From Lentisphaeria bacterium (GTDB lineage: Bacteria > Verrucomicrobiota > Lentisphaeria > Victivallales > Victivallaceae), in the NCBI GenBank assembly GCA_900768515.1, contig CAAGDG010000064.1:1-11895 (forward strand): 11,895 bases of DNA, given 5' to 3'. Position 1 is the stretch's first letter, and each line of letters opens with the position of its first letter. Positions 6,013 to 11,895 of the stretch are shown here, piece after piece. The notes under the pieces are model-generated. The model saw only the letters and a list, made by a program, of their open reading frames with translations. It was not told the DNA's origin and made no database searches. The position numbers and the translations under genes are program-made.

Positions 6013-7370
6013 CGTGCCAGCTCCTCCGCGAAAAATTCGACCGCGGCCGGGTTCGAGGCGAACGCAAGGTGCGGATAACCCCCTTCGACTCTTCCGGTCG
6101 CGCTTCCGGCCGGGAAACCGCGTCCGTCGCGGTCGCGGCTCTCCCGGAACGGCGCTCCGGCGGGAGGCGCGGTCAGACGGGTGTAGTGAAATTCGTGGCC
6201 GCGCAGCCGGGTCCCGGCCGGACCGAAGAGGCCGTCGCGGAGCAGGGTCAGCTCCCGGTAGCCGAGCGCGGCGAGCCGGTCGCCCAGAACCGCTTCCCCC
6301 GGCAGAATCCCCGCCATCGGGAAGCGGCGTCCATGGGCGTCGGTCAGCGCCTGAAGCAGATAGAGGTAGCCGCCGCATTCGGCGTGGATCGGCCGGTTGT
6401 CCCGGGCGAAGGCGCGGACCGCTTCAAGCATCGGGAGATTGGCGGAGAGCTGTTCCGCGTGGAGTTCCGGGAAGCCGCCGCCGAGGTAGAGCCCGTCGAG
6501 TTCCGGGGGAAGGGTGTGCTCCCGGAGCGGGGAGAACTCCACAAGGTCGATGCCCGCGAGCCGCAGAAGTTCGAGGTTTTCCTCGTAGTAGAATTCGAAC
6601 GCCTCGTCGCGGGCGATGCCGAGCCGGAGTCGCCGGACCGGTTGCCGGAGAGGCCGCGAGGGTGGAACCTCCGGCCGGGGGAGGCGGGTGGCGCCGGCGA
6701 GCCGTTCGAGGTCCACCGCCTGTTCGACCGCGTCGGCGATCCGGTCGAGGAGAGCCTCCCCAGCGGCGTCGGTTGCGAGTCCGAGGTGGCGTTCCGGCAG
6801 TTCCAGCGCGGAATCGCGCCGCAGGGCGCCGAGCAGCGGCGGGAGCCGATGTCTTTCGAGCGCCTTTTCCAGCAGGAGAGCGTGCCGGTCGCTGCCGACC
6901 CGGTTGGCGATCACCCCTGCGATTCGCACTTCCGGATGCCAGGTGGCGAATCCCCGGACCAGCGGCGCGATCGAGTCGGAGACGCCGCGGGCGTCGACCG
7001 AGAGTATCACCGGAATCCGGAGCAGCCGGGCGATTCCGGCGCTTCCGGTATCGGCATCGGCATCGCCTTCTCCGTCAAAGAGCCCCATCACCCCTTCGAC
7101 CACCGCGAAGGTGGCGGCGGCGGCCCGGCGCGCGAAGGTGCGCCGGACCCCCTCCGCGCCGGAAAAGAAAACGTCGAGGTTGAAGGAGGCGCATCCGGCC
7201 GCCCGGCGGTGGAACAGGGGGTCGATGTAGTCCGGTCCGCATTTGAAGGGGGCGACGGCGACGCCGCGCCGGGCCAGCAGCCGCAGCAGGCCGAGCGTCA
7301 GCGTGGTCTTGCCGCAGCCGGAACCGGTTCCGCCGATCAGAAATGCGTGAAATTCACCCTTCGAACTCAT
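6009..7370 (-). CDS. cbiA: Cobyrinate a,c-diamide synthase
   Basis: A 453-residue glutamine- and ATP-dependent amidase that converts the a and c acetate side chains of cobyrinate to amides. The N-terminal synthetase domain has a P-loop (GTGSGCGKTT, 14-23), FKCGPDYIDP (42-51) and VEGVMGLFDG (91-100). The C-terminal class I glutaminase-like domain has GGGFPELH (297-304), the nucleophile Cys332 in HAECGG, and His434 in GYPHLAF as the partner histidine. Length fits the family. The aerobic homologue CobB acts on hydrogenobyrinate; CbiA is preferred because its neighbours are anaerobic-pathway genes. The start overlaps the end of cbiH by 17 nt, the longest overlap in the operon, with GGGAG (7375-7379) 4-5 nt upstream. 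Confidence 0.95.
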   Translation of the reverse strand: MSSKGEFHAFLIGGTGSGCGKTTLTLGLLRLLARRGVAVAPFKCGPDYIDPLFHRRAAGCASFNLDVFFSGAEGVRRTFARRAAAATFAVVEGVMGLFDGEGDADADTGSAGIARLLRIPVILSVDARGVSDSIAPLVRGFATWHPEVRIAGVIANRVGSDRHALLLEKALERHRLPPLLGALRRDSALELPERHLGLATDAAGEALLDRIADAVEQAVDLERLAGATRLPRPEVPPSRPLRQPVRRLRLGIARDEAFEFYYEENLELLRLAGIDLVEFSPLREHTLPPELDGLYLGGGFPELHAEQLSANLPMLEAVRAFARDNRPIHAECGGYLYLLQALTDAHGRRFPMAGILPGEAVLGDRLAALGYRELTLLRDGLFGPAGTRLRGHEFHYTRLTAPPAGAPFRESRDRDGRGFPAGSATGRVEGGYPHLAFASNPAAVEFFAEELAR

Positions 7371-8106
7371 GTTTCTCCCGATAGCCGCGCCGGCAGTAGA
7401 GCTGGTCGCCGCGGCGGATGGTCTGTGAGTTTCCGATCAGCACCAGCGTGGTCATCTGGACCCGGTCGAACGGGAAGTGGTCCAGTGTGAAGAACTCCAC
7501 CGTCTGGCCCGGGCGGAAGGCGTCGCGCACCAGCGCCCCCGGCAGCGCGCCTCCCGCCTCGAAGAAGACTTTGACCGCATACTCCAGCAGCGTGTGGCGT
7601 TTGCTGCTGGCCGGATTGTAGAGTGCGACCGGAAGGTCGGCCTCCGCGGCGGCGCGGAGCCGTTTTTCGATCAATGTCCGTTCGGTCATCAGGTCGGAGA
7701 GGCTGAGCACGGCAAAGTCGTTCATCAGCGGCGCTCCGGCCAGGGCGGCGGCGGCCAGCGCCGCGGTCACGCCGGGGACCACTTCGATCCGGATGTTCCG
7801 GTAGCGTTCCAGTTCGGTCAGTTCCATCAGCAGTCCGGCCATGCCGTAGACGCCGGCGTCGCCGGAGGAGACCACCGCCACCGTCTCGCCCGCGAGCGCG
7901 GCTTCGAGCGCCTCGCGGCAGCGCATGATCTCCTGGCGCATTGCGCCCGGGATCACCTTTTTGCCGGTCAGAAACTCCGGGATCTGGTCGAGATAGAGTT
8001 TGTATCCGGCGATCGCGGTACACCGTTCGAGCACCGCGGCGGCCTGCCGGGTCAGCAGTTCGGTTCCGCCGGGACCGATTCCGACGGCGTAAACGATTTC
8101 AGACAT
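7354..8106 (-). CDS. cbiH: Cobalt-precorrin-3 C17-methyltransferase (ring contraction)
   Basis: A 250-residue SAM-dependent tetrapyrrole methylase that methylates C17 and drives ring contraction to cobalt-precorrin-4. VGIGPG (8-13) is the N-terminal loop of the fold. SSGDAGVYGMAG (80-91), VPGVTAALAAAA (110-121) and YNPASSKR (163-170) are the CbiH/CobJ signatures, and VLIGNS (222-227) is the C-terminal strand. No ferredoxin-like or CbiG extension is fused, unlike some CobJ/CbiH relatives. The ATG at 8106 is preferred over one at 8139, because it begins the first strand of the fold and has AGGAGG (8113-8118) 6 nt upstream; the longer form would add eleven Arg-rich residues. It overlaps the preceding gene by 8 nt and cbiA by 17 nt. 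Family members can be hard to tell apart, but the motifs and neighbours agree. Confidence 0.92.
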   Translation of the reverse strand: MSEIVYAVGIGPGGTELLTRQAAAVLERCTAIAGYKLYLDQIPEFLTGKKVIPGAMRQEIMRCREALEAALAGETVAVVSSGDAGVYGMAGLLMELTELERYRNIRIEVVPGVTAALAAAALAGAPLMNDFAVLSLSDLMTERTLIEKRLRAAAEADLPVALYNPASSKRHTLLEYAVKVFFEAGGALPGALVRDAFRPGQTVEFFTLDHFPFDRVQMTTLVLIGNSQTIRRGDQLYCRRGYREKHEFEG

Positions 8107-9904
8107 GGAACACCTCCTCCGCGACCGCCAAGGTGACATCGCGGTCGGCTGTTTTTTCTATGACGAGACGGGCGCCGGGTCCCGCGGCAAGCAGTGCCGC
8201 GGCTTCCGATACCGAATGGACGCCGAGGTGGTGTTCCGCCGCTTCGGAGGGGTGCGGCACCGCAACCCGGTTGAGGGCGTCGGCGTCAAAGAAGTCGATC
8301 GGCAGCCCGCTGCGGCGGGCGAATTCGAGTAATCCCGGCTCCTCCTGTTTGATCTCCGCCGAGGCGATCCGGTCGACCCGTTCCATCGGAAATCCGGCTG
8401 CGGCGAGTGTCCGGGCGACCACGGTTTCGATCCGTTCGGCGGAGACGCCGCGCCGGCAGCCGATTCCGAGGCAGCAGCGCGGTTTTTCGAGTTCCAGTTC
8501 CAGTTTGTGTGCCGGAACCGAGATCCGGATGCGGTTGTCGGTGCGGACGTCGGCGAGATGGTACTGCGGATGACCGGCGAACCACTTCCGGTAGAGCCGA
8601 CGCGGCATCGCCAGTTCAACGATCTCTCCGTCGAGCGCCGCCGCCGCAACCGGCTTGAAACGGGTTGGATCGACGGCGCGGCAGCCGAGCAGGCCGGCGA
8701 ATTCATCGAATGCGACCATTCCTTCGACGTCGCTCGCCGTGGTCACCACCGCTTCGCCTCCGGTGATCCGGGCGACCGCGGCGGCGAGCCGGTTGGCACC
8801 TCCGACATGTCCGGAGAGCAGACTGACCGCGTGGCGTCCAGCTTCATCGCAGACCACCACTGCGGGGTCGCGGTACTTGTCCGTACAGAGTTTGGCCAGC
8901 TGACGGACCGCGATTCCGGTTGCCATGACGGCGACGAGACCCGCGGAGCTGTGCCAGGCTTGTTGGAAGGCGGCGGAAAATCCGCCTTCCGGGAAGGACT
9001 CGAACCGGCTTGCCGGGAGCAGTTCCGCGTATTTTTCCGGCGCGGCAATCATCGCGTCGGGGAGTCCTGCCGCGATTTCCGCCGCGCGCAGCGCTCCTTT
9101 GCGGGTCAGGGCGAGGAGCGTCACCCGTCCGGTGAACTCCCCGCCGCGGTCGGCGGCGCGGCAGCCGGTCGAGAAGCCGGGATCATAGAGCCGGGACTGG
9201 TCGCCGGAACGATTCAGCACTTCGCCGATGATCACCATCGCCTGGCGGCGGATTCCAGCCGCCTCCATCTCCGCTGCGAGAGTGCCCAGCGTGGCGCGCA
9301 CGATCTTCCGGTTGGGCCAGCTGGCGCGGTAGACCGCTGCGGCGGGGGTGGAGGCGCTCCGTCCGGCCCGGATCAGCTCTTCGGCGGTCTTTCCAAGTTC
9401 CGCAGCGGAGAGGAAGAAGCAGAGGGTGCCGCCCGCGGCCCCGAATTGCGCGGGCGATTCGTTTTCGGGAACCGGTGTGCGTCCGGCCGCCCGGGTCAGG
9501 ATGACGCTCTGGGAGAGTCCCGGCATGGTCAATTCGGTTTTGAGTTCGGCGGCGGCGGCGAAGACGCTGCTGACGCCGGGGACGACCTCGTAGGGAATTC
9601 CCAGTTTGTCGAGCTCCCGGAACTGTTCGGCCACCGCGCCGTAGATCGAGGGGTCGCCGGTGTGAAGCCGGACCACCCGTTTCCCGGTCCGGTACGCTTC
9701 GGCCATGCGCTCGATCACCTCCGGAAGGGTCAGCCGGGCGCTGTTGACCCGTTCGGCGTGCGTCGCCGTTTCGACCAGCCGTTCGTCGACCAGACTTCCG
9801 GCGTAGATGACCAGGTCGGCGGCGGCGAGCAGCGCGGCTCCGCGCACGGTGATCAGGTCGGGGGCGCCGGGGCCGGCTCCGACGAATCGGATCGGTTCAT
9901 TCAT
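8099..9904 (-). CDS. cbiFG: Fusion: cobalt-precorrin-4 C11-methyltransferase (CbiF) + cobalt-precorrin-5A hydrolase (CbiG)
   Basis: A 601-residue two-part protein. Residues 1 to about 249 are a complete CbiF/CobM methylase: FVGAGPGAPDLITV (7-20), HTGDPSIYGA (81-90), VPGVSSVFAAAAEL (108-121), and the typical C-terminal block LYDPGF (239-244). After a linker of roughly a dozen residues, about 261-601 are a complete CbiG: GIAVRQLAKLCTDK (330-343), LLSGHVGGANRLA (362-374), TTASD (388-392) and the CbiG_C start CCLGIGCRRG (477-486). CbiF methylates C11 to give cobalt-precorrin-5A, and CbiG opens its delta-lactone with loss of acetaldehyde, so two successive steps share one chain. The ATG at 9904 overlaps the cbiET stop as ATGA, with AAGGAG (9915-9920) 10 nt upstream. 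The frame is unbroken across the join. Both halves are confidently recognised. Confidence 0.94.
   Translation of the reverse strand: MNEPIRFVGAGPGAPDLITVRGAALLAAADLVIYAGSLVDERLVETATHAERVNSARLTLPEVIERMAEAYRTGKRVVRLHTGDPSIYGAVAEQFRELDKLGIPYEVVPGVSSVFAAAAELKTELTMPGLSQSVILTRAAGRTPVPENESPAQFGAAGGTLCFFLSAAELGKTAEELIRAGRSASTPAAAVYRASWPNRKIVRATLGTLAAEMEAAGIRRQAMVIIGEVLNRSGDQSRLYDPGFSTGCRAADRGGEFTGRVTLLALTRKGALRAAEIAAGLPDAMIAAPEKYAELLPASRFESFPEGGFSAAFQQAWHSSAGLVAVMATGIAVRQLAKLCTDKYRDPAVVVCDEAGRHAVSLLSGHVGGANRLAAAVARITGGEAVVTTASDVEGMVAFDEFAGLLGCRAVDPTRFKPVAAAALDGEIVELAMPRRLYRKWFAGHPQYHLADVRTDNRIRISVPAHKLELELEKPRCCLGIGCRRGVSAERIETVVARTLAAAGFPMERVDRIASAEIKQEEPGLLEFARRSGLPIDFFDADALNRVAVPHPSEAAEHHLGVHSVSEAAALLAAGPGARLVIEKTADRDVTLAVAEEVFHV
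8111..8118 (-). promoter_or_regulatory. Shine-Dalgarno that decides the cbiH start
   Basis: The minus strand reads AGGAGGTG, within the final codons of the cbiF-cbiG fusion. Its AGGAGG core is 6 nt from the ATG at 8106, favouring that start over the in-frame ATG at 8139. Confidence 0.65.
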
Positions 9905-11142
9905 GGTTGCGGAACTCCTTCTGATTTGGCGAAAACCGCGATTGTGACCGGGTTTTCCGCCTTGAAATATTCGATTTTTCCGGTGCGGACGGCGCGGCTG
10001 ACGTTCACCGTGAGCAGTTCCCGGCGGCAGGCGGGCAGCGCGGTGGTCAGCGTGGCGACGGTTTCCGGCATCACCGCGCTGGCGACGATGAACCCGCCGG
10101 GTGTGAGACGGGAGAACCCGGCCTCGAGCATGGCGCCGAGTTCGGAACCGCCGCCGCCGAAGAAGATCCGGTCGGGGCGGGGGAGCGAATTGACCGCTTC
10201 CAGAAAATCTCCCCGGTGGAGCGTGAAATTCGCGCACCGTTCCCGCCTCCGGTTTCTTTCGATGGCGTCCGCCCGTCCAGGATTGCGTTCGATGGCGTGG
10301 ACCGCCAGGGCGGGGAGCAGTCCGGCCGCTTCGAGTCCGACCGAACCGCTGCCGGCGCCGACATCCCAGAGCACACCGGGGATCAGCCGCAGTTTGGAGA
10401 GCACGATCGCCCGGACCTCGGGATGGGTGATGATGTTTGCCTCGTGCTCATAGTGTTCATCTTCCAGCCCGAGCGGGAGCGGCGGAACCGCCGCCGCCGG
10501 GTCCGGCAAAAGCAGGAGAACCGAGAGCGACCGCGCCGCCTCCGGGTCCTCCGCAATCGCGGCAAGGGAGGCGCGCCGGACCACTTCTCCCGGAAGTCCG
10601 AGGTCGCAGCCGAATGCCGCCCGGCGCGGTGCGCACTCCGGCATGTGTTCGATCAGTTCGGCCGCGAGCTGCCGGGCGTTTCTGCGGCTGTCTCCGTAGA
10701 GAATTGCCGTCGACGCTTGCAGAATCCGGCGGAAGGGCAGCGCTTCCGGCCGGTTGTGGAGCGGGAAAAACGTTGCCGTCTCCCACGGTTCCCCGAGCCG
10801 GGCGAAGAGCTGCTGGAACGCGGTCGGCGCCGGATGGATGCGGAACGGTCTGCCGCCGGCGATCCGTTTCAGGGTTCCGCCGATGCCGCAGCAGAGCGGG
10901 TCCCCGGAGGCGAGGAGCGCCAGCCGTTCGCCGGGATGTGCTTCGAGCAGGCGGGAAAGTCCCCCGGCGGGATCGGAGCCGAAATCGATCCGTTCCGCCG
11001 CGATCGTTTCCGGCAGCGTCGCAAGCAGCCGGCGGGAGCCGGCGATCCGGCCGGCGGATTCGAGAATTTGCAGGATCGCCGGAGCGAACGGGGTGCCGTC
11101 GCAGCCGACAACTTCGATTACCGGGGTGGATTTCCCGTTCAT
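9901..11142 (-). CDS. cbiET: Fusion: precorrin-6Y/7 C5,15-methyltransferase and decarboxylase (CbiE-CbiT, CobL type)
   Basis: A 413-residue protein joining CbiE (about 1-213, C5 methylation) and CbiT (about 230-413, C15 methylation and decarboxylation of the C12 acetate), giving cobalt-precorrin-8. In CbiE, IEVVGCDG (9-16) and ASGDPLCCGIG (78-88) are tetrapyrrole-methylase motifs. In CbiT, IITHPEVRAI (237-246) matches the conserved [MI]-T-K-x-E-V-R-A block with His for Lys. WDVGAGSGSVGLEAA (259-273) is the class I SAM-binding loop, and FFGGGGSE (327-334) is the late conserved motif. This arrangement is well known as CobL. The ATG overlaps the cbiD stop by 4 nt, and AAGGAG (11149-11154) lies 6 nt upstream within the end of cbiD. 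Confidence 0.95.
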   Translation of the reverse strand: MNGKSTPVIEVVGCDGTPFAPAILQILESAGRIAGSRRLLATLPETIAAERIDFGSDPAGGLSRLLEAHPGERLALLASGDPLCCGIGGTLKRIAGGRPFRIHPAPTAFQQLFARLGEPWETATFFPLHNRPEALPFRRILQASTAILYGDSRRNARQLAAELIEHMPECAPRRAAFGCDLGLPGEVVRRASLAAIAEDPEAARSLSVLLLLPDPAAAVPPLPLGLEDEHYEHEANIITHPEVRAIVLSKLRLIPGVLWDVGAGSGSVGLEAAGLLPALAVHAIERNPGRADAIERNRRRERCANFTLHRGDFLEAVNSLPRPDRIFFGGGGSELGAMLEAGFSRLTPGGFIVASAVMPETVATLTTALPACRRELLTVNVSRAVRTGKIEYFKAENPVTIAVFAKSEGVPQP

Positions 11143-11895
11143 AACACTCTCCTTGCATTTTCGTCGTAAAGACGCAGATCGATCCGGACCGGTCCCGCCC
11201 AGTTCTGCAGATTCCGGAGTGCGATCGGATGGAGTCGTCCGAGCAGTTCCCGATAGTTCGCAGGACCGATCCGGTCGGCGAGTTCCGCCATGGTGCCGAT
11301 TGATTCCAGCGGGATCCCGTCCGGCGCGAGGCCGAACTCCCGGAGCCGTGCCGGATCCAGCTTCCCGCGGTGGGCGTGGGTATTGGCTTCGCCACAGGCG
11401 TATTTGAAGAGTTTTCCCGGCATGCAGCCGACCAGGAGCGTTTCCAGTTTTTCCTTCCTTCCCGCCTCGATCGCGCTCCGGATGAAGTCGCCGATCCGGA
11501 TGATCCCCGCCTCGCCGAGTTCCGGTTCCTCGGCGGCGACGGCTGCGGCGGTCCGGCTTCCGGTGACCAGCGCCGCCCGGGTGAATCCGTTTGCCGCAAG
11601 ACTGGCCAGCTGGATCTGCACCGTCGCCTCGTAGGCGGCGTGAGAGTAGGGGTGAACGATCCCGCTGGTGCCGAGAATCGAGATCCCGCCGACGATTCCG
11701 AGGACCGGATTCAGCGTCTTCCGGGCGATGGCCTCTCCCTCCGGAACCGTGATTTCCACCAGCATGGTTTCGCCGGAAACGCCGCCGAAACCGCAGCGGC
11801 GCAGATTCTCCGCAATCATCCGGCGCGGCACCGGGTTGACCGCGGCCCGGCCCGGCGGAATTGCCACCCCCGGCCGGGTCGCCTGCCCGACGCCG
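11139..11895 (-). CDS. cbiD: Cobalt-precorrin-5B C1-methyltransferase, 5' end beyond window
   Basis: The C-terminal 251 residues of CbiD, which methylates C1 to form cobalt-precorrin-6A; the family is usually about 350-380 residues. The frame is open to the right edge. It reads Gly-Val-Gly-Gln-Ala-Thr-Arg-Pro-Gly just before a GTG at 11867, matching the CbiD GVGxxTxPGL block, so that GTG is not the start. AAVNPVPRRMI (starting about 19 residues in), the strand GGISILGTSGIV and the following SHAAYEA segment are recognisable family features. The later loop reads VGCMPGKLFK rather than the GHxGKLVK form common in homologues. CbiD is diagnostic of the anaerobic pathway. It is the first operon gene seen; the promoter and any upstream genes lie outside. 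Confidence 0.93.
   Translation of the reverse strand, partial: GVGQATRPGVAIPPGRAAVNPVPRRMIAENLRRCGFGGVSGETMLVEITVPEGEAIARKTLNPVLGIVGGISILGTSGIVHPYSHAAYEATVQIQLASLAANGFTRAALVTGSRTAAAVAAEEPELGEAGIIRIGDFIRSAIEAGRKEKLETLLVGCMPGKLFKYACGEANTHAHRGKLDPARLREFGLAPDGIPLESIGTMAELADRIGPANYRELLGRLHPIALRNLQNWAGPVRIDLRLYDENARRVL

Larger units (their letters stand above)
2132..11895 (-). other. Cobalamin biosynthesis operon, fully overlapping genes
   Basis: Ten minus-strand genes cover this stretch with no base left between them. Overlaps in transcription order are cbiD/cbiET 4 nt, cbiET/cbiFG 4, cbiFG/cbiH 8, cbiH/cbiA 17, cbiA/cbiB 4, cbiB/cobC 7, cobC/cobU 4, cobU/cobT 4 and cobT/cobS 4. There is no room for internal promoters or terminators outside coding sequence, which implies one transcript with translational coupling. 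Promoter, and any B12 riboswitch, would have to be upstream of 11895. Confidence 0.9.

Noticed and set aside
6013..6378. N-terminal extension of cbiB
   Set aside because: The added residues are Arg/Pro-rich, lie inside cbiA, and precede a normal CbiB N terminus that has its own Shine-Dalgarno.
6009..7370. Aerobic-pathway CobB or cobyric acid synthase CobQ/CbiP instead of CbiA
   Set aside because: Neighbouring CbiD and CbiG define the anaerobic route, and the length and motifs fit CbiA better than CobQ/CbiP.
5922..7490. Long plus-strand open frame (522 codons) antisense to cbiA
   Set aside because: It lies opposite a clearly functional cbiA, its predicted product is a low-complexity Arg/Gly/Glu/Pro sequence with no motif, and high GC content explains the lack of stops.
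9905..10237. N-terminal extension (111 residues) of the CbiF-CbiG fusion
   Set aside because: It overlaps the CbiT part of cbiET in another frame and is basic, low-complexity sequence; the ATG at 9904 starts directly at the methylase fold.
8507..10453. Very long plus-strand open frame (648 codons) antisense to cbiFG and cbiET
   Set aside because: It is a mirror-frame artefact of GC-rich coding sequence, with no ribosome-binding site or recognisable domain; both opposing genes have firm family motifs.
1..11895. High frequency of TCCGG/CCGGA words throughout
   Set aside because: They are spread evenly through all genes and both strands and fit GC-rich codon choice; no ordered repeat or array was found.
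1..11895. Mobile elements, CRISPR arrays, tRNA or rRNA genes
   Set aside because: No transposase, integrase, terminal inverted repeats, regularly spaced repeats or RNA-gene signatures were seen, and coding sequence covers nearly the whole window.

Overview
The window is GC-rich, gene-dense bacterial DNA. By eye about two thirds of bases are G or C. It is dominated by one minus-strand cobalamin (vitamin B12) operon of the oxygen-independent type. CbiD, CbiG, CbiH, a CbiE-CbiT fusion and CbiA together indicate early cobalt insertion, and so an anaerobic or anaerobe-derived lineage. Taxonomy cannot be fixed from sequence alone. A PepD-type dipeptidase, an FAD_oxidored-family protein and a GC-rich anaerobic B12 operon would fit a gut-type Lentisphaerota/Victivallales member or another Gram-negative anaerobe; this is a weak guess.

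Layout. Positions 1-812 (+) hold the C-terminal part of an M20-family aminoacyl-histidine dipeptidase (pepD), cut by the window edge. Positions 813-952 are the only real intergenic gap and contain two adjacent small hairpins. Positions 953-2128 (+) encode an FAD-dependent oxidoreductase of unknown substrate. From 2132 to the right edge every base lies in minus-strand cobalamin genes. In transcription order they are cbiD (start beyond the window), cbiET, a cbiF-cbiG fusion, cbiH, cbiA, cbiB, cobC, cobU, cobT and cobS. All nine junctions are overlaps of 4 to 17 nt, most of them ATGA stop/start overlaps. Each downstream gene carries its own Shine-Dalgarno sequence inside the preceding gene.

How the genes work together. 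CbiH contracts the ring and methylates C17. CbiF methylates C11 and CbiG opens the lactone; these two consecutive steps sit on one polypeptide here. CbiD methylates C1. CbiET methylates C5 and C15 and removes the C12 acetate carboxyl. CbiA amidates the a and c side chains, and CbiB attaches the aminopropanol arm. CobU activates adenosylcobinamide, CobT activates the lower-ligand base, CobS joins the halves, and CobC removes the phosphate. CbiC, CbiJ, CbiK/X, CbiL, CbiP, the adenosyltransferase and CobD are not in the window; some probably lie upstream beyond 11895.

Nothing here looks like a wholly new system. The points worth a second look are the CbiF-CbiG fusion, the unbroken chain of overlapping genes, and the 3-nt convergent junction between cobS and the flavoprotein gene. 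No RNA genes, insertion sequences, CRISPR arrays or riboswitch were seen.
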